Source: Clostridia bacterium
GTDB lineage: Bacteria > Bacillota > Clostridia > Oscillospirales > CAG-382
Assembly: GCA_017456765.1 (NCBI GenBank)
Contig: JAFTIR010000025.1
Span: 1-64,000 of the forward strand
DNA length: 64,000 nucleotides
Direction: 5' to 3'
Shown here: piece by piece, positions 23,664-32,694 of the stretch
How positions within the stretch are numbered: the first letter of the stretch is position 1
How the letters are laid out: every line of letters begins with the position of its first letter
Translations under genes and position numbers: made by a program
The notes under the pieces: generated by a model
The model's input: only the letters and a program-made list of their open reading frames with translations
Databases searched by the model: none
Told to the model about the DNA's origin: nothing

Positions 23664-24099
23664 GTATTGATTTACCGAAGGTCTTTTTATCCTTTCTTAA
23701 GCAACTTTGACATACGCCGTAAAAAACGGTTTTTGAATTGTCGACCTGAAAACCGTGATGTTCAAAAATGTGATTCTGAACAGAATCGATATAATCACAG
23801 GTCGCGTGAAATAGACGGGAACATTTTACGCATTTTAAATGAAAATGCATTCTGCAGTTTTCTCCGTTATACTGATAACAGGCACCGCTTTCCTGGTCAA
23901 CACTGTATTTTGTAACAATCCCCTCATCCGAAAGCTTCTGTACCTGTCGGTAGACGGTTGTTGTGCTGACGGGTGTTCCGACCGAGCGAAGATATGAGCA
24001 AATATCCTCAATAGTCATATGAATACCCTTGTTTTTTACAAAGCAATCAAGAACAAGAAGGCCCTGTTTTGTACGGTAGGTTGTAGTATTTTCAGCCAT
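23647..24099 (-). CDS. Fur family metalloregulator
   Basis: A 150-residue repressor with an N-terminal winged helix (TIEDICSYLRS...STTTVYRQVQKL, about 28-58) and a C-terminal metal-binding dimer domain. HFHLKCVKC and GVCQSCLRKD give the two CxxC zinc pairs, and HxH residues (MHFHL) occur as regulatory ligands. Whether it senses iron, zinc or peroxide cannot be read off. It overlaps the lipid kinase gene by 8 bases and the DHHW gene by 17, so it is co-translated with two envelope genes, an unusual setting for Fur. Confidence 0.92.
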   Translation of the reverse strand: MAENTTTYRTKQGLLVLDCFVKNKGIHMTIEDICSYLRSVGTPVSTTTVYRQVQKLSDEGIVTKYSVDQESGACYQYNGENCRMHFHLKCVKCSRLFHATCDYIDSVQNHIFEHHGFQVDNSKTVFYGVCQSCLRKDKKTFGKSIHEKKL

Positions 24100-25027
24100 T
24101 ATTTTGTGTTTCCTGTAAAAGTTTTAAAGATGTGTCTTTATTTAAAATCAATGAGAATTTGCTATGAAGATTTGTAACGGTAATTTCAGATGAACCCTTT
24201 TGATATTCCCCGTCTATTGTCCAGTCAACATCATCTTCTGTAGTGAAGGTTACTTGCTTTGCTGAGAAAAAGTCAAAGTTTGGAGTATCAAATTTGGAGT
24301 TTTGTATTTCAAAAAGAGTCTGTGTTGCCTCAACCGGATTTTTCGGATATTTTACAAGCAATACCTCAAGCAATCCGTCGTTCATATTTACAACGCGCTC
24401 ATCGAATTTTACAAAACCTCCGCCTATTCTTTTTGAGTTACATACTGCGCCGAAAATATAGTTACCATCAACTTCCCTGTTTTCACTTTTTGCTTTCATA
24501 TGAATCACGGGAACACTTGCAAGCTCTTTTGCACCCTCTAAGACATAAGCAAGGTAACCGAAAGTATTTTTCAAATCCCTTGGCGTATTGTAAGAGGATT
24601 TTGTAAAGACTCCAAAGGATGCGGTATATGTGAAAATTCTGTTGTTAAAACAGCCCACATCGAGAACAACCGGAGTTCCTTCGATAATGTCCTTTGCGGC
24701 ATTAAGCGGAATTGGTGATATTCCGAGTCCCGTTGCAAAATCATTGGTGCTTCCGGAAGGAATATATCCTATCTGCGAGGTATAATTATTGTTAATTATA
24801 CCCGAAACAACCTCATTGAAAGTTCCGTCGCCTCCGATACATACAACAAGGTCTTTGTTAAAAGCATATTGTTTTACAATTAAATCTGCCCCGAAATCAG
24901 GTCTTGTCATCTGTATCTGACATTCATAATCGGCATTACAAAACAAATCTATTATTTCAGTTAAATGTTTATTTGATTTTTTTACTCCTGCGACAGGATT
25001 CATTATCATTAAAAGCTTCTTTGACAT
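24092..25027 (-). CDS. YegS/BmrU-type lipid (diacylglycerol) kinase
   Basis: A 311-residue soluble lipid kinase that phosphorylates diacylglycerol or a similar lipid to recycle phospholipid head groups. Visible motifs: KKLLMIMNPVAGVKKS at the N-terminus, VCIGGDGTFNEVVSG (nucleotide-binding GGDGT), and IGYIPSGSTNDFATGLG. The ATG at 25027 has a GGAGGTAG ribosome binding site; an upstream in-frame start at 25075 lacks one. It is the first gene of the operon with the Fur-family and DHHW genes. Confidence 0.88.
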   Translation of the reverse strand: MSKKLLMIMNPVAGVKKSNKHLTEIIDLFCNADYECQIQMTRPDFGADLIVKQYAFNKDLVVCIGGDGTFNEVVSGIINNNYTSQIGYIPSGSTNDFATGLGISPIPLNAAKDIIEGTPVVLDVGCFNNRIFTYTASFGVFTKSSYNTPRDLKNTFGYLAYVLEGAKELASVPVIHMKAKSENREVDGNYIFGAVCNSKRIGGGFVKFDERVVNMNDGLLEVLLVKYPKNPVEATQTLFEIQNSKFDTPNFDFFSAKQVTFTTEDDVDWTIDGEYQKGSSEITVTNLHSKFSLILNKDTSLKLLQETQNNG

Positions 25028-25172
25028 AAAAACTACCTCCAAAAGATGCAGTAAAAAATAGGTACAAATATCCACTTATAATGTTTCATTTTATTATACC
25101 TCTTTTCTTTGCTTTAGTCAAATACATTTTGTGACTTTTTTACTTATTTATTATATTTAGTAATTATACTTA

Positions 25173-25201
25173 TTGAAAAAGTAAAAAAATGAGAGTATAA
25201 T
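25173..25201 (+). promoter_or_regulatory. Likely promoter of the histidine kinase gene
   Basis: TTGAAA (25173-25178), a 17-base spacer and TATAAT (25196-25201) lie 42 bases upstream of the TTG start codon. Confidence 0.65.
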
Positions 25202-25243
25202 ATATAAGAAAATGTATTTGTTGCGTAAAAGAGGTGAAAGTTT

Positions 25244-26728
25244 TTGCTCAAAACACTTTATTCAAAATATCTTATTTCATTCATTGTGCTGTTGGGAGTT
25301 GGTTTTTTTGCCATTGCTATAATAATTTGCTCGGTTGTAACGACATATTCCATAAATACAAAAACCGACCTTATGAATAAAACGGCACAGATGGTTTATC
25401 TTGAAGTCAGCAATGAAATGATGACTGAAAAGTGCGATTTTGAAACAGCTATTAAAAACAACAACGAAAAATATGCAAATGTTTTTAAGGTGCTGTCGGA
25501 CTATTCCGAATCAAATCTTGTTATTTTTGGCAGTGACGGCAAAATTTTATATGAAAATGCTCCCGATGAGGTTTTTGATTCGCGGAAAATCAGCACGAAG
25601 GTTATGGACGGTATAAAGAACCATTCGGGTGATCCAACGCTCAGCGACCTTGACGGTTTTTTCCAGAACAGACGCTTCAACTACATATATCCCGTTGAAG
25701 AAGTCTCAGGCGAAAATACAAAGACAATCGGATATATTGTTCTGACATCAAGCGCATCGGGTATGAGTCAGGTTTTTGAGCAAATAATAAAGGTAATCAT
25801 TATTGCATCTCTGTGGGTTTTCCTTGCGGCAATAATTATCGTGTATTTCATTACAGACAGAATTACGACACCCATCAAGGAAATCAGCAAGGCAGTGAAA
25901 TCCTATGCACGCGGAAACTTTGATGTAAGAATTCCAATAAACGGCGAGGACGAAATTGCAACGCTTGCCGAGGCTTTTAACAACATGGCAAGCGATCTTT
26001 CAAAACTTGAGAAAACACGAAGCACCTTCTTTTCAAGTGTTTCACACGACTTAAAAACACCCATGACAAGTATTCAGGGCTTTATTGAGGGAATACTTGA
26101 CGGAACAATCCCCGAGGAAAAGAGAAATTATTATCTCTCAATTGTGCTTGAGGAGGTAAAGAGACTTACAAGGCTTGTAAACAGCCTGCTTGATGTTACA
26201 AGGATGCAGTCGGGAAGTGTCAAACTCAATCCCACAAGTTTTGATGTCTGTGAAATGGCACGTCTTATTCTTATTTCCTTTGAAGAAAAGATTGATTCTT
26301 TGGAGTTAAATGTAGAATTTAACTGTGATGATGACCCGTCAAATGTATATGCCGATAAGGATGCCATTCATCAGGTAATGTATAACATAGTTTCAAATGC
26401 ATTAAAATTTACTCCCGAAAAGGGAACCTTGAAAATTGACATTACAAAGGACAAGGTAAATGAAAAGTATATTGTTTCGGTATTTAATACGGGAATAGGC
26501 ATTAAAAACGAAGAGCTTCCGTTTGTTTTTGACAGCTTTTACAAAGCAGACTCTTCAAGAGGACTTGACAAAACAGGAACAGGTCTTGGAATGTTTATTG
26601 CAAAATCAAAAATTGAGGCTCACGGAGAGAAAATCGGCGTCGAAAGCGAATATGAAAAGTATTGCCGCTTCTACTTTACACTATCAAGTAACGAAAAGCA
26701 TGTAAACAAAATGCTTTCACAAAAATAA
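25244..26728 (+). CDS. Sensor histidine kinase without an adjacent response regulator
   Basis: A 494-residue membrane kinase: TM1 about 11-33, an extracellular sensor domain 36-180 (Cache/PAS-like, VIFGSDGKILYENAPDEV), TM2 about 182-204, HAMP 205-257, HisKA with the phospho-accepting His268 (SSVSHDLKTPMTSIQGF), and an HATPase with N box (VMYNIVSNALKFTP), G1 (FNTGIGI) and G2 (KTGTGLGMFIAKS). The start is TTG with GAGGTGAAAG upstream. No response regulator gene is beside it: the lipid kinase operon is divergent, and recR follows 11 bases downstream. Its partner must be encoded elsewhere. Confidence 0.92.
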   Translation: MLKTLYSKYLISFIVLLGVGFFAIAIIICSVVTTYSINTKTDLMNKTAQMVYLEVSNEMMTEKCDFETAIKNNNEKYANVFKVLSDYSESNLVIFGSDGKILYENAPDEVFDSRKISTKVMDGIKNHSGDPTLSDLDGFFQNRRFNYIYPVEEVSGENTKTIGYIVLTSSASGMSQVFEQIIKVIIIASLWVFLAAIIIVYFITDRITTPIKEISKAVKSYARGNFDVRIPINGEDEIATLAEAFNNMASDLSKLEKTRSTFFSSVSHDLKTPMTSIQGFIEGILDGTIPEEKRNYYLSIVLEEVKRLTRLVNSLLDVTRMQSGSVKLNPTSFDVCEMARLILISFEEKIDSLELNVEFNCDDDPSNVYADKDAIHQVMYNIVSNALKFTPEKGTLKIDITKDKVNEKYIVSVFNTGIGIKNEELPFVFDSFYKADSSRGLDKTGTGLGMFIAKSKIEAHGEKIGVESEYEKYCRFYFTLSSNEKHVNKMLSQK

Positions 26729-26739
26729 CGGAGGACAAA

Positions 26740-27366
26740 ATGGCTGATATTTCATATACACCCTCTATTGAAAGGCTCGCACAGAGTTTTAGGACTCTGC
26801 CGGGAATTGGCAAAAAAAGTGCATACAGAATGGCATTTGCCGTTCTTGAAATGCCCGAGGAAAAGGCGCTTCAGTTTGCAAATTCAATAATTGAGGCAAA
26901 GAAAAACGCAAAAAAATGCTCTGTTTGCCAGAACATTTCAGAAAGCGATATTTGCCACATTTGTGGGGACGAAAAAAGAAACAGGAACATTATTTGTGTT
27001 GTGGAAAATCCGCGAGATGTAAATGCAATTGAAAGAATATCCGAATACAAGGGAGTTTTCCATGTACTTTACGGAGTGATTTCACCTCTCGAGGGAAAAA
27101 CGCCGGAAATGATAAAGATTAAAGAGCTTATTTTGCGTGTCAACGAGCTCTGTACACAGTCAAAGCCTGAGGAAATTGAAGTAATACTTGCCACAAACCC
27201 GAGTACCGAGGGAGATGCGACGGCGATGTATATTTCGCGCCTGCTCTCGCCTTTCGGAGTAAAGGTTTCAAGGCTTGCATACGGAATTCCCGTCGGCGGA
27301 GATTTGGAGTATACGGACGAAGTAACTCTGTTCAGGGCGCTTGAAGGAAGAGCAACGCTGGTGTAA
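26740..27366 (+). CDS. recR: Recombination mediator RecR
   Basis: A 208-residue RecFOR-pathway protein that helps load RecA at gaps. It has the helix-hairpin-helix LRTLPGIGKKSAYRMAF-type motif (about 18-34), a C4 zinc finger (Cys60, Cys63, Cys72, Cys75) and a Toprim domain (IICVVENPRDVNAIER; ATNPSTEGDATAMYI), plus the family's VSRLAYGIPVGGDLEYTD. Length fits the family. dnaX and ybaB, its usual partners, are absent; it follows the histidine kinase by 11 bases and ends in the terminator at 27378. Confidence 0.96.
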   Translation: MADISYTPSIERLAQSFRTLPGIGKKSAYRMAFAVLEMPEEKALQFANSIIEAKKNAKKCSVCQNISESDICHICGDEKRNRNIICVVENPRDVNAIERISEYKGVFHVLYGVISPLEGKTPEMIKIKELILRVNELCTQSKPEEIEVILATNPSTEGDATAMYISRLLSPFGVKVSRLAYGIPVGGDLEYTDEVTLFRALEGRATLV

Positions 27367-27377
27367 ATAAAAATTAA

Positions 27378-27402
27378 GGGAGGCAGAAGCCTCCCGTTTT
27401 TT
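27378..27402. terminator. Intrinsic terminator between recR and the deacetylase gene
   Basis: GGGAGGC, AGAA loop, GCCTCCC, then GTTTTTT: a perfect 7-bp G+C stem with a T-run after recR. The convergent gene's stop codon (27401-27403) abuts the T-run. Confidence 0.88.
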
Positions 27403-28222
27403 ATATTCTCACCGTTTCACCCTTAGGTATCTTTACGGATTCCTCGCTCGCATACGGTCCTATCCACAAATCGGTACAAGTGGGGTTATAAACAAGACGT
27501 GCATTCATGGAGAAACGAAGCTGTTTATATGCGTTTATGTAGTCACAGATTTCAATATTTGTTGCGTACCAGACCGTGTCCTCATGTCCCGCAATCTTTG
27601 AGCAGAATTCATCTGCATGCTCCCAGTTGTTTCTCTCTTTTCCCGAATCGAATTCGTATGTGTGTCCCCATAAATAGAAAAGAAGGGATTCTCCTGAGGG
27701 ACTCCAGACAAGAAATTCCTTTATAAGATCAAAAAGCTTTTCGTCGGAATGGTGACAGGTGGGTTGCCATTCAAGAAAATCCTTTGGAATTGAGAAGTTG
27801 TGTGTTGATTTTACACCTCTTGCATATTCAATTCCCGTGTTTTTTAAGATTTCCTTTGACTTTTCGTCGTAGGCGCCGTTGGCATAGGCATGACCTCTTA
27901 TAATTCTGCCTAAGTTCTCTTCAAGCTCCATTCTGTCCCTTGCAATTTCATATGTAGCTACCTCGGGCGGAAGGTGTGAAAGAAAGGGGTGTGTATATCC
28001 GTGGGTGGCAATCTCATGACCCTCATAGCAGGAACATTCATCAAGTGAAAGGCGGTTGAACTGATTTGTTTTTGCAATACCTGCATTGAGATTAAAGGTT
28101 GATTTGAGACCATATTTATTGATTATTTCAAGGAAACGAATGTCAGATTTTACACCATCGTCATAGCTGAGTGTGAATGCTTTTTTTCTTCCTTCGGGAA
28201 ATCTCATGAAAAATCTTAACAT
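27401..28222 (-). CDS. Polysaccharide deacetylase (NodB) family protein
   Basis: A 273-residue carbohydrate-esterase-4-fold protein, probably an intracellular de-N-acetylase or related hydrolase because no signal peptide is present. Motif 1 FTLSYDDGVKSDIRF (around 16-30) has the Asp pair, motif 2 HEIATHGYTHPFLSH supplies the metal His residues, and FYLWGHTYEFDSGKERNNWE lies in the C-terminal part. The ATG at 28222 has GGAGGTAT upstream; an upstream in-frame start has none. It is the last gene of the ecfA1-ecfA2-MATE-deacetylase series, two bases after the MATE stop. Confidence 0.85.
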   Translation of the reverse strand: MLRFFMRFPEGRKKAFTLSYDDGVKSDIRFLEIINKYGLKSTFNLNAGIAKTNQFNRLSLDECSCYEGHEIATHGYTHPFLSHLPPEVATYEIARDRMELEENLGRIIRGHAYANGAYDEKSKEILKNTGIEYARGVKSTHNFSIPKDFLEWQPTCHHSDEKLFDLIKEFLVWSPSGESLLFYLWGHTYEFDSGKERNNWEHADEFCSKIAGHEDTVWYATNIEICDYINAYKQLRFSMNARLVYNPTCTDLWIGPYASEESVKIPKGETVRI

Positions 28223-28224
28223 AT

Positions 28225-29604
28225 TTATACCTCCGTTTTTAGTGATTTTTTGTATTTTTTGAAGAAGTATAGGAACAGTATGCCCTGAACCACAAAGCTT
28301 AAAAACCATGATATTGGATATGACAGATATAAAAGTGTATAGTTATGATACCGTGCAAACACCGTCTTTACCCACAAAACCCTCAGTCCGCAAATACCTG
28401 CAACGGATGAAATCATGGCAGGTACAGGTTTGAAGATACCTCTCAGAAGTCCCGTTGTTATTTCCATAAGACTGCACAGGAACTGTGAAAAACAGATAAT
28501 GGTCATTCGCTGTCTGCCGAAGTCGAGTGCAGTTTCATTGGTTGTGTAAAGCAAAAGAAGCGGCGTTGAGAATACAAAGCCCAAAAGTCCCAAAGTTACA
28601 CAAAGTCCTGCCGAGAGCGCCATACCGATAAGACCGACTTTCTTTATTCTGTCGGGCTTTGAAGCACCGTAGTTCTGGCTTGCAAAGTTTGTAACAGTAT
28701 TGCTTATGGAGCTTGATGCAAAATAGAGGTAGCTTTCAATGTTTGATGCCGCACCCGACCCCTCTATGGCAAAGGGGCCAAAGGAGTTGACGGAGGACTG
28801 AATAAGTACATTGGAAATTGAGAAGAGCGAGCTTTGAATACCTGACGGGATTCCGACTCTTGCAATGGAAATAAGAGTGTTTTTGTATAACCTGATTTTT
28901 TTGGGATAAAGCTTTAAGCAGCCGTCATACCTAAGGAAACAAAGTATGCATCGTGCCGAGCTGTAAATCTGAGAAATGGTTGTGGCAAGGGCAACGCCGG
29001 CAACACTCATGTCAAAGACGATTACAAACACAAGGTTAAGAATAACATTTATAATTCCTGCCTGGATTATGTAGAAAAATGTTCTCTTTGAATCACCTAC
29101 TGCCCGAAGTATTGATGCGCTGAAATTGTAAAGCAGCATAAAGGGCATACCGAGAAAATATATACGCATATAGGTTATCGCACCGCCGAGAACATTGTTT
29201 TTTGTCGGTGTATCCATTGCCTTAAGAATTGCCGGAGAAACGAACCACACAACTATTGCAAGAAAGATGCCTGCAATAACACTCACGGCAACAGAGGCAT
29301 GCAGACCTTTTCCCACTTCATCATAATCCTTTGCACCGTAGTGCTTTGCAACAACAATGCCTGCACCGACTGAAAGTCCTACAAACAGGTTTATAAACAG
29401 ATTTATAAGACTTGATGTGGCACTTACCGAGGCAAGAGCACCTGCGTGTCCCCAGTTTCCCACAACAAGCAAATCCGCTGTATTGAAAAGCTGTTGCAGT
29501 ACCGATGTTCCGAGAACGCCCAGGGCGAATTTTATCATATTTATGAAAATCGGACCGTTACACATGTCCATTTCGAAATTCTTTTTCTTTACCTTTTGAT
29601 TCAT
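28225..29604 (-). CDS. MATE family efflux transporter
   Basis: A 459-residue membrane protein with about twelve hydrophobic segments. MATE features include the N-terminal FALGVLGTSVLQQLFNTADL and LSVGAGIVVAKHYGAKDYDE, and the internal ASQNYGASKPDRI repeat of the second half. It probably exports cationic organic compounds using a Na+ or H+ gradient. Its ATG overlaps the ecfA2 stop by 4 bases (ATGA), so it is co-translated with the ECF ATPases at the position where ecfT commonly lies. Confidence 0.92.
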   Translation of the reverse strand: MNQKVKKKNFEMDMCNGPIFINMIKFALGVLGTSVLQQLFNTADLLVVGNWGHAGALASVSATSSLINLFINLFVGLSVGAGIVVAKHYGAKDYDEVGKGLHASVAVSVIAGIFLAIVVWFVSPAILKAMDTPTKNNVLGGAITYMRIYFLGMPFMLLYNFSASILRAVGDSKRTFFYIIQAGIINVILNLVFVIVFDMSVAGVALATTISQIYSSARCILCFLRYDGCLKLYPKKIRLYKNTLISIARVGIPSGIQSSLFSISNVLIQSSVNSFGPFAIEGSGAASNIESYLYFASSSISNTVTNFASQNYGASKPDRIKKVGLIGMALSAGLCVTLGLLGFVFSTPLLLLYTTNETALDFGRQRMTIICFSQFLCSLMEITTGLLRGIFKPVPAMISSVAGICGLRVLWVKTVFARYHNYTLLYLSYPISWFLSFVVQGILFLYFFKKYKKSLKTEV

Positions 29605-30449
29605 TTTTTTAGGAACACCCTTTCTAACTCTGCCGCGGCATCTTCAACAGTATACACTGAATCGTTAATGTCATATCCGTTCTTTCTGAGTGTTGAGAGA
29701 ATTTCTGTAACCTCAGGCACTGCAAGACCGTTCTCCACAAGTGTGTCATGATGGGAGAAAACCTCTTTTGGTGTTCCGGAAAGCAGTATCTTTCCGTCAG
29801 CCATGGTGATGATATTATCGGAATACATTCCTATATCTTCCATGCTGTGGCTGATTATAACAAGGGTGTTATCTCTCTTTTTTCTGAAGTCACAAAGAGA
29901 AGAAAGAATTTCGCTCTTTCCTTTTGGGTCAAGTCCTGCCGCCGGCTCATCAAGCACCAAAATTTCCGGGTCCATGGCAATAACGCCTGCTATTGCAACT
30001 CTTCTTTTCTGACCGCCCGACAGTTCAAAGGGACTCTTCTTTAACATTTCGTCGTCAATCCCCGTAAAATGTGCGGCATACAGGATTCTTTCCTGTATAT
30101 CCTCCTCTGAAAGGCCCATGTTTCTGGGGCCGTATGCAATATCCTTTTCAACCGTCTCTTCAAAGAGCTGGTATTCGGGATATTGGAAAACAAGTCCGAC
30201 TTTGAATCTTACATCTCTTTTGCTTGTGCCTTTTGCGTTTATATCTGTGCCATTAAGCAAAACTTTGCCGCTGCTTGGCGAAAGAAGTCCGTTCATGAGA
30301 AGTGACAGAGTTGATTTTCCGGAACCAGTATGTCCGATAAGACCTGTTACTTTGCCCTCCGGGATAGAAAAGGATACGTCGTCCACGGCAACCTTTTTAA
30401 AGGGAGTACCTTGCCCGTAAACATAGCTTACATTCTGAAACTCAAGCAT
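29601..30449 (-). CDS. ecfA2: ECF transporter ATPase EcfA2
   Basis: A 282-residue ATP-binding subunit of an energy-coupling-factor vitamin/metal transporter. Walker A GHTGSGKST near residue 40, Q-loop VFQYPEYQLFEETVEKDI (typical ECF), signature LSGGQKRRVAIAG, Walker B ILVLDEPAAGLD, and H-loop IISHSMEDI are all present. The ATG at 30449 has AAAAATG-proximal GGAGGATAA upstream; it overlaps ecfA1 by 8 bases. It should pair with EcfA1 and with an EcfT encoded elsewhere. Confidence 0.93.
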   Translation of the reverse strand: MLEFQNVSYVYGQGTPFKKVAVDDVSFSIPEGKVTGLIGHTGSGKSTLSLLMNGLLSPSSGKVLLNGTDINAKGTSKRDVRFKVGLVFQYPEYQLFEETVEKDIAYGPRNMGLSEEDIQERILYAAHFTGIDDEMLKKSPFELSGGQKRRVAIAGVIAMDPEILVLDEPAAGLDPKGKSEILSSLCDFRKKRDNTLVIISHSMEDIGMYSDNIITMADGKILLSGTPKEVFSHHDTLVENGLAVPEVTEILSTLRKNGYDINDSVYTVEDAAAELERVFLKK

Positions 30450-31356
30450 TTTTATCCTCCCCTCCCGGCATAATGCCGTGCTTTGCCAATGCCTTTTCGA
30501 TAACTTCAACTGCTTCCTTGACGTTTATTGCGCAAGGAGCGTCGCAATCGATAAACCTTGAGAGCTTATCAATGAGCATTGAACACTGAGGCGGTTCAAG
30601 GGAACATTCGGAAAGAATCTTTTTGTTTGCGAACACTTGCTTCGGAGTTCCCTCAAAGGCAACTCTTCCGTCGTGTACCACAACAACCTTATCAGCCATT
30701 GCCGCTTCATTCATATAGTGGGTGATGAGAACTACCGTTACCCCCTTTTTCCTGAGAGAAAGGATGGTATCCATGATGTCTCTTCTGCCCTGCGGGTCAA
30801 GCATTGCTGTGGATTCGTCAAAAATTATACATTCGGGATTCATTGCAAGTATTCCTGCAATGGCAACCCTCTGTTTTTGTCCGCCCGACAGCTTGTGGGT
30901 ATCATGCCCCGAATATTCGATAAGACCTACCGTTTCAAGTGCAGAGTCTACCCTTTTTCTGATTTCCGACGGCTCAACCCCTAAGTTCTCTGGTGCAAAG
31001 GCAACATCATCCTCGACGATTGTTGCAACGAGCTGGTTATCGGGGTTCTGGAAAACCATTCCGACGGTTTTTCTTATGTCAAAATTATGTTCTTCGTTGT
31101 TGCAATCGAGGGGCATATCGCAGTCGCTTCGATATACCTGTACACTTCCGCTGTTCGGAACAAAAATTCCGCTGAGAAGTTTTGCAAGGGTGGATTTACC
31201 CGAGCCGTTATGGCCGATAATTGCGGTAAAAGAGCCGCGCTCAATATCCACCGAAATGTCATTTACTGCGGCGGTAACCTTACCCGAAAGAGCATCCGGC
31301 GCATCCGAGTAGGTGAATATTAAATTTTTGGCTTCTATAATGTTTTTACTTGACAT
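30442..31356 (-). CDS. ecfA1: ECF transporter ATPase EcfA1
   Basis: A 304-residue partner ATPase with Walker A IIGHNGSGKSTLAK, Q-loop VFQNPDNQLVATIVEDDVAF (diagnostic of EcfA1), signature LSGGQKQRVAIAG, Walker B CIIFDESTAMLD and H-loop LITHYMNEA. The A1-A2 order is standard. In most Firmicutes ecfT and truA follow, but here a MATE gene does. The ATG has AGAGGAT upstream. Confidence 0.93.
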   Translation of the reverse strand: MSSKNIIEAKNLIFTYSDAPDALSGKVTAAVNDISVDIERGSFTAIIGHNGSGKSTLAKLLSGIFVPNSGSVQVYRSDCDMPLDCNNEEHNFDIRKTVGMVFQNPDNQLVATIVEDDVAFAPENLGVEPSEIRKRVDSALETVGLIEYSGHDTHKLSGGQKQRVAIAGILAMNPECIIFDESTAMLDPQGRRDIMDTILSLRKKGVTVVLITHYMNEAAMADKVVVVHDGRVAFEGTPKQVFANKKILSECSLEPPQCSMLIDKLSRFIDCDAPCAINVKEAVEVIEKALAKHGIMPGGEDKNA

Positions 31357-31374
31357 GAAAATCCTCTTTTACAA

Positions 31375-32694
31375 TTATAGTCCAAATACAAATTCTGCAT
31401 TTTTATCTACTTCGCATAGCTCAATTTCAATAATGTCGTTGGGGCTTGCGTTCATATTCTCAAATCTTGTTTCAATAAAGTTTGGCGTATAACCGTGAAC
31501 AAGGCCGTTTTTTGTTGTTTCACAAAGCACCGGCATTTTTCGTCCGATATAACCTTGCAGAATTTCACGGCGTATATTTACCATTTTTTCGTTAAGCTCT
31601 GCACATCGCTTTGTCTTTTCTTCTAAAGGCAGTTTTCCGCTCATATTGCTTGCGAGCGTACCTTTTCTGTCGCTGTACGGGAAAATGTGGATATATAAAA
31701 ATCGGCATTTTTCAATAAAGGACAGGGTTTCTTCAAATTCTTCCCGCGTCTCGCCGGGAAAACCGACAATTATATCTGTTGTTATTTCACAGTCTGGAAA
31801 AACTTTACGCAGAAGCTCTAATTTCTCATAGAACATTTTTGTGTTATATTTTCTCTTCATGCGTGCGAGAACCGAGTCGCTTCCACTCTGAAGTGAAAGG
31901 TGAAAATGAGGCATAAAGGATTTGACCTTTGACAGCCGTCTTACGAAATCCTCTTTTAACACCGTCGGTTCAAGTGAGCCGAGGCGTATGCGTCTGACAT
32001 CGGGATTTTGTGAGACCATTTCAACAAGGGTTGCAAGGTCGCATCCCAAATCACGTCCGTATGCCGCAGTTTCTATGCCCGTAAGTACAATTTCACGGCA
32101 GGAGCCCACCTTGCATATGTCACGGCACTCCTCGACTACCTTTTCAGGCCTCTTTGAGCGCACTTTTCCGCGGGCAGACGGAATAATACAGTAAGAGCAA
32201 TGATTCTCACAGCCGTCAACGACCTTCAAAAAGGCTCTTGTGTTATCGCTTCCCGTTACAGACATATCTTCTATGCTTTCATATAGATGTATGTCGGGAA
32301 CGCAGTGTACAGGTATATTTGCTTCCGAGATTATTCCCATCCCGGCAATAACCCTGTCGACCACCGACATTTTATCGCCGTTGCCTATAACGACATTTAC
32401 CCCGTCAATTTTACTTACAGCCTCTGCGTTGGTTTGCGACATACAGCCCATTACGGCAACAACTGCCTTGCCTTTGCCGTACTTTACGGCGCGGCGTATC
32501 ATCTGGCGGCTCTTTCTGTCGCTCTCTCCCGTAACTGTGCAGGTGTTTATTACATACGCGTCGCATTTGTCGGTAAATTTTCCGATTTCAAAGCCTCTTT
32601 TTATAAAACTCTCTTCAACGGCTCTTGTTTCGTATTGATTTACTCTGCAACCGAGAGTGCAGAATGCGACAGTTTTTTTATTTGTCTTAGTCAT
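31375..32694 (-). CDS. mtaB: tRNA t6A37 methylthiotransferase MtaB
   Basis: A 439-residue radical SAM enzyme that converts t6A37 to ms2t6A37 in ANN-decoding tRNAs. The N-terminal UPF0004 domain holds the first cluster ligands (CTLGCRVNQYE; NTCTVTGESDRKS; VMGCMSQTNAE). The radical SAM motif is CENHCSYCIIPSARG, and a C-terminal TRAM-like tail follows. CRVNQYE is typical of MtaB rather than MiaB or RimO. The ATG at 32694 overlaps the phosphoribosyltransferase gene by 8 bases; a longer frame starting at 32781 lies inside that gene and is not the start. Confidence 0.93.
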   Translation of the reverse strand: MTKTNKKTVAFCTLGCRVNQYETRAVEESFIKRGFEIGKFTDKCDAYVINTCTVTGESDRKSRQMIRRAVKYGKGKAVVAVMGCMSQTNAEAVSKIDGVNVVIGNGDKMSVVDRVIAGMGIISEANIPVHCVPDIHLYESIEDMSVTGSDNTRAFLKVVDGCENHCSYCIIPSARGKVRSKRPEKVVEECRDICKVGSCREIVLTGIETAAYGRDLGCDLATLVEMVSQNPDVRRIRLGSLEPTVLKEDFVRRLSKVKSFMPHFHLSLQSGSDSVLARMKRKYNTKMFYEKLELLRKVFPDCEITTDIIVGFPGETREEFEETLSFIEKCRFLYIHIFPYSDRKGTLASNMSGKLPLEEKTKRCAELNEKMVNIRREILQGYIGRKMPVLCETTKNGLVHGYTPNFIETRFENMNASPNDIIEIELCEVDKNAEFVFGL

